From Thermoplasmata archaeon (GTDB taxonomy: Archaea > Thermoplasmatota > Thermoplasmata > Thermoplasmatales > Thermoplasmataceae): 14,008 nucleotides of DNA. Both the position numbers and the translations under genes were made by a program. This document shows positions 13,669-14,008 of this stretch, piece after piece. The stretch lies in the NCBI GenBank assembly GCA_021806345.1, contig JAJZXP010000334.1, positions 1 through 14,008 on the forward strand, given 5' to 3'. Under the pieces are notes generated by a model, which searched no databases, was not told the DNA's origin, and worked only from the letters and a program-made list of their open reading frames with translations. The number at the start of each line of letters is the position of its first letter. Position 1 is the stretch's first letter.

Positions 13669-13854
13669 TTATCTTTTCTCTTCCCAGACTATGCCATATT
13701 TCTTTCGTTTTTTTAGTTTTCTAATTTCGTCGATTAATTCCTCTTTTGTCCATCCATAATAGTCATTGGTGTCAATAACCCTGTTTCCTTCATAAGAAGT
13801 AGAGGGTGAACCTAACTCATTACTGAGTGATTCTTCGGTTTCTGGAGAGGCCAT
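13669..13854 (-). pseudogene. mod: N-terminal segment of Mod, separated by an in-frame stop
   Basis: The 61 codons from ATG 13854 end YYGWTKEELIDEIRKLKKRK, then KYGIVWEEKR and TAA. The segment LKKRKKYGLVWEEKPE-VVEKCK followed by LPVLKEV is typical of the N-terminus of archaeal and bacterial type III Mod proteins. Here the KPE position reads KR-stop and the same frame resumes NVVEKCKKMLPVLKEV, so a single-codon lesion (for example GAA to TAA) separates the two. The first ~30 residues are acidic and probably disordered. A TATA box about 25 bases upstream supports ATG 13854 as the original start. Alternative: a sequencing error, or a real small separate peptide, which I consider unlikely. Confidence 0.75.
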
Positions 13855-13870
13855 ATATGTGTTAGTTAAA

Positions 13871-13886
13871 GGTATTAATAAAACGT
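13871..13886 (-). promoter_or_regulatory. TATA promoter of the mod-res operon
   Basis: On the minus strand TTTATTAAT is centred near 13879, 25 bases before ATG 13854. This predicts leaderless initiation at the start codon, as for the permease gene. Confidence 0.5.
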
Positions 13887-14008
13887 TACTTTCAAAGAAG
13901 GCATTAGAAAGTAAGCGACTTCATACATGAGCTTTGGATATATTTTTTGTTAAAAGAATATCAGTGGATCGGCACCCCCATTTAAAAAAATGTTAATTTC
14001 ACTTCTTT
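13887..14008. other. Sequence upstream of the mod operon
   Basis: No gene was seen up to the window end. Short frames on both strands are stopped within a few codons. A C-run next to TTTAAAAAAA (about 13975-13989) is the only notable feature. Confidence 0.3.

Noticed and set aside
1..14008. tRNA, rRNA, CRISPR array or replication origin
   Set aside because: No cloverleaf-like sequence with T-loop consensus, no regularly spaced repeats and no origin-type repeat cluster were seen in either strand by eye.

Overview
The window is AT-rich and looks like the chromosome of a Thermoplasmata-type archaeon (Ferroplasma/Cuniculiplasma-like). The sequence basis is TATA boxes about 25 bases ahead of start codons with no leader (permease, mod), occasional GGTGA-type ribosome sites inside operons, TTG starts, and archaeal-type IS5 and IS256 relics. 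The lineage is an inference from style; there is no rRNA or other marker gene here.

Layout. Positions 1-4200 are a decayed accessory region: an IS5-family transposase relic (about 66-420), a possible 33-residue membrane peptide (556-657), a HEPN-like protein of 328 residues (779-1765, minus), a gene-poor stretch with hairpins and one copy of a repeat, a broken small zinc-ribbon gene (2499-2695), a probable gene tail (2939-3210, minus), and an IS256-family transposase (3246-4061) with an in-frame stop and a missing C-terminus. That relic is joined directly to the last ~40 codons of a LutB-like iron-sulfur protein (to 4200). Positions 4545-7058 are a normal metabolic pair on the plus strand: an arginase-superfamily enzyme, most like formimidoylglutamase (histidine degradation), and a 12-helix APC amino-acid permease with its own promoter. 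Positions 7059-7639 hold no clear gene but carry the second repeat copy and a cluster of TGTCA/TGACA inverted repeats.

Positions 7640-13854 are an all-minus-strand defence-type region. The promoter-distal block is a three-gene cassette (9562 to 7640): a winged-helix protein of YwgA/Panacea-like appearance, a 97-residue unknown protein, and a 387-residue alpha/beta-barrel-like unknown protein, tightly packed or overlapping. The upstream block is a type III restriction-modification system: Mod (beta-class N6-adenine methyltransferase, 12175-13854) and Res (DEAD-like helicase plus PD-(D/E)XK nuclease, 9962-12178), sharing an ATGA overlap. Mod has an in-frame TAA that cuts its conserved N-terminal segment from the catalytic part, so the system may be off, or may depend on reinitiation 8 codons later.

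The most promising uncharacterised item is the 7640-9562 cassette beside the type III system. Its functional link to defence is an inference from position and gene packing only.
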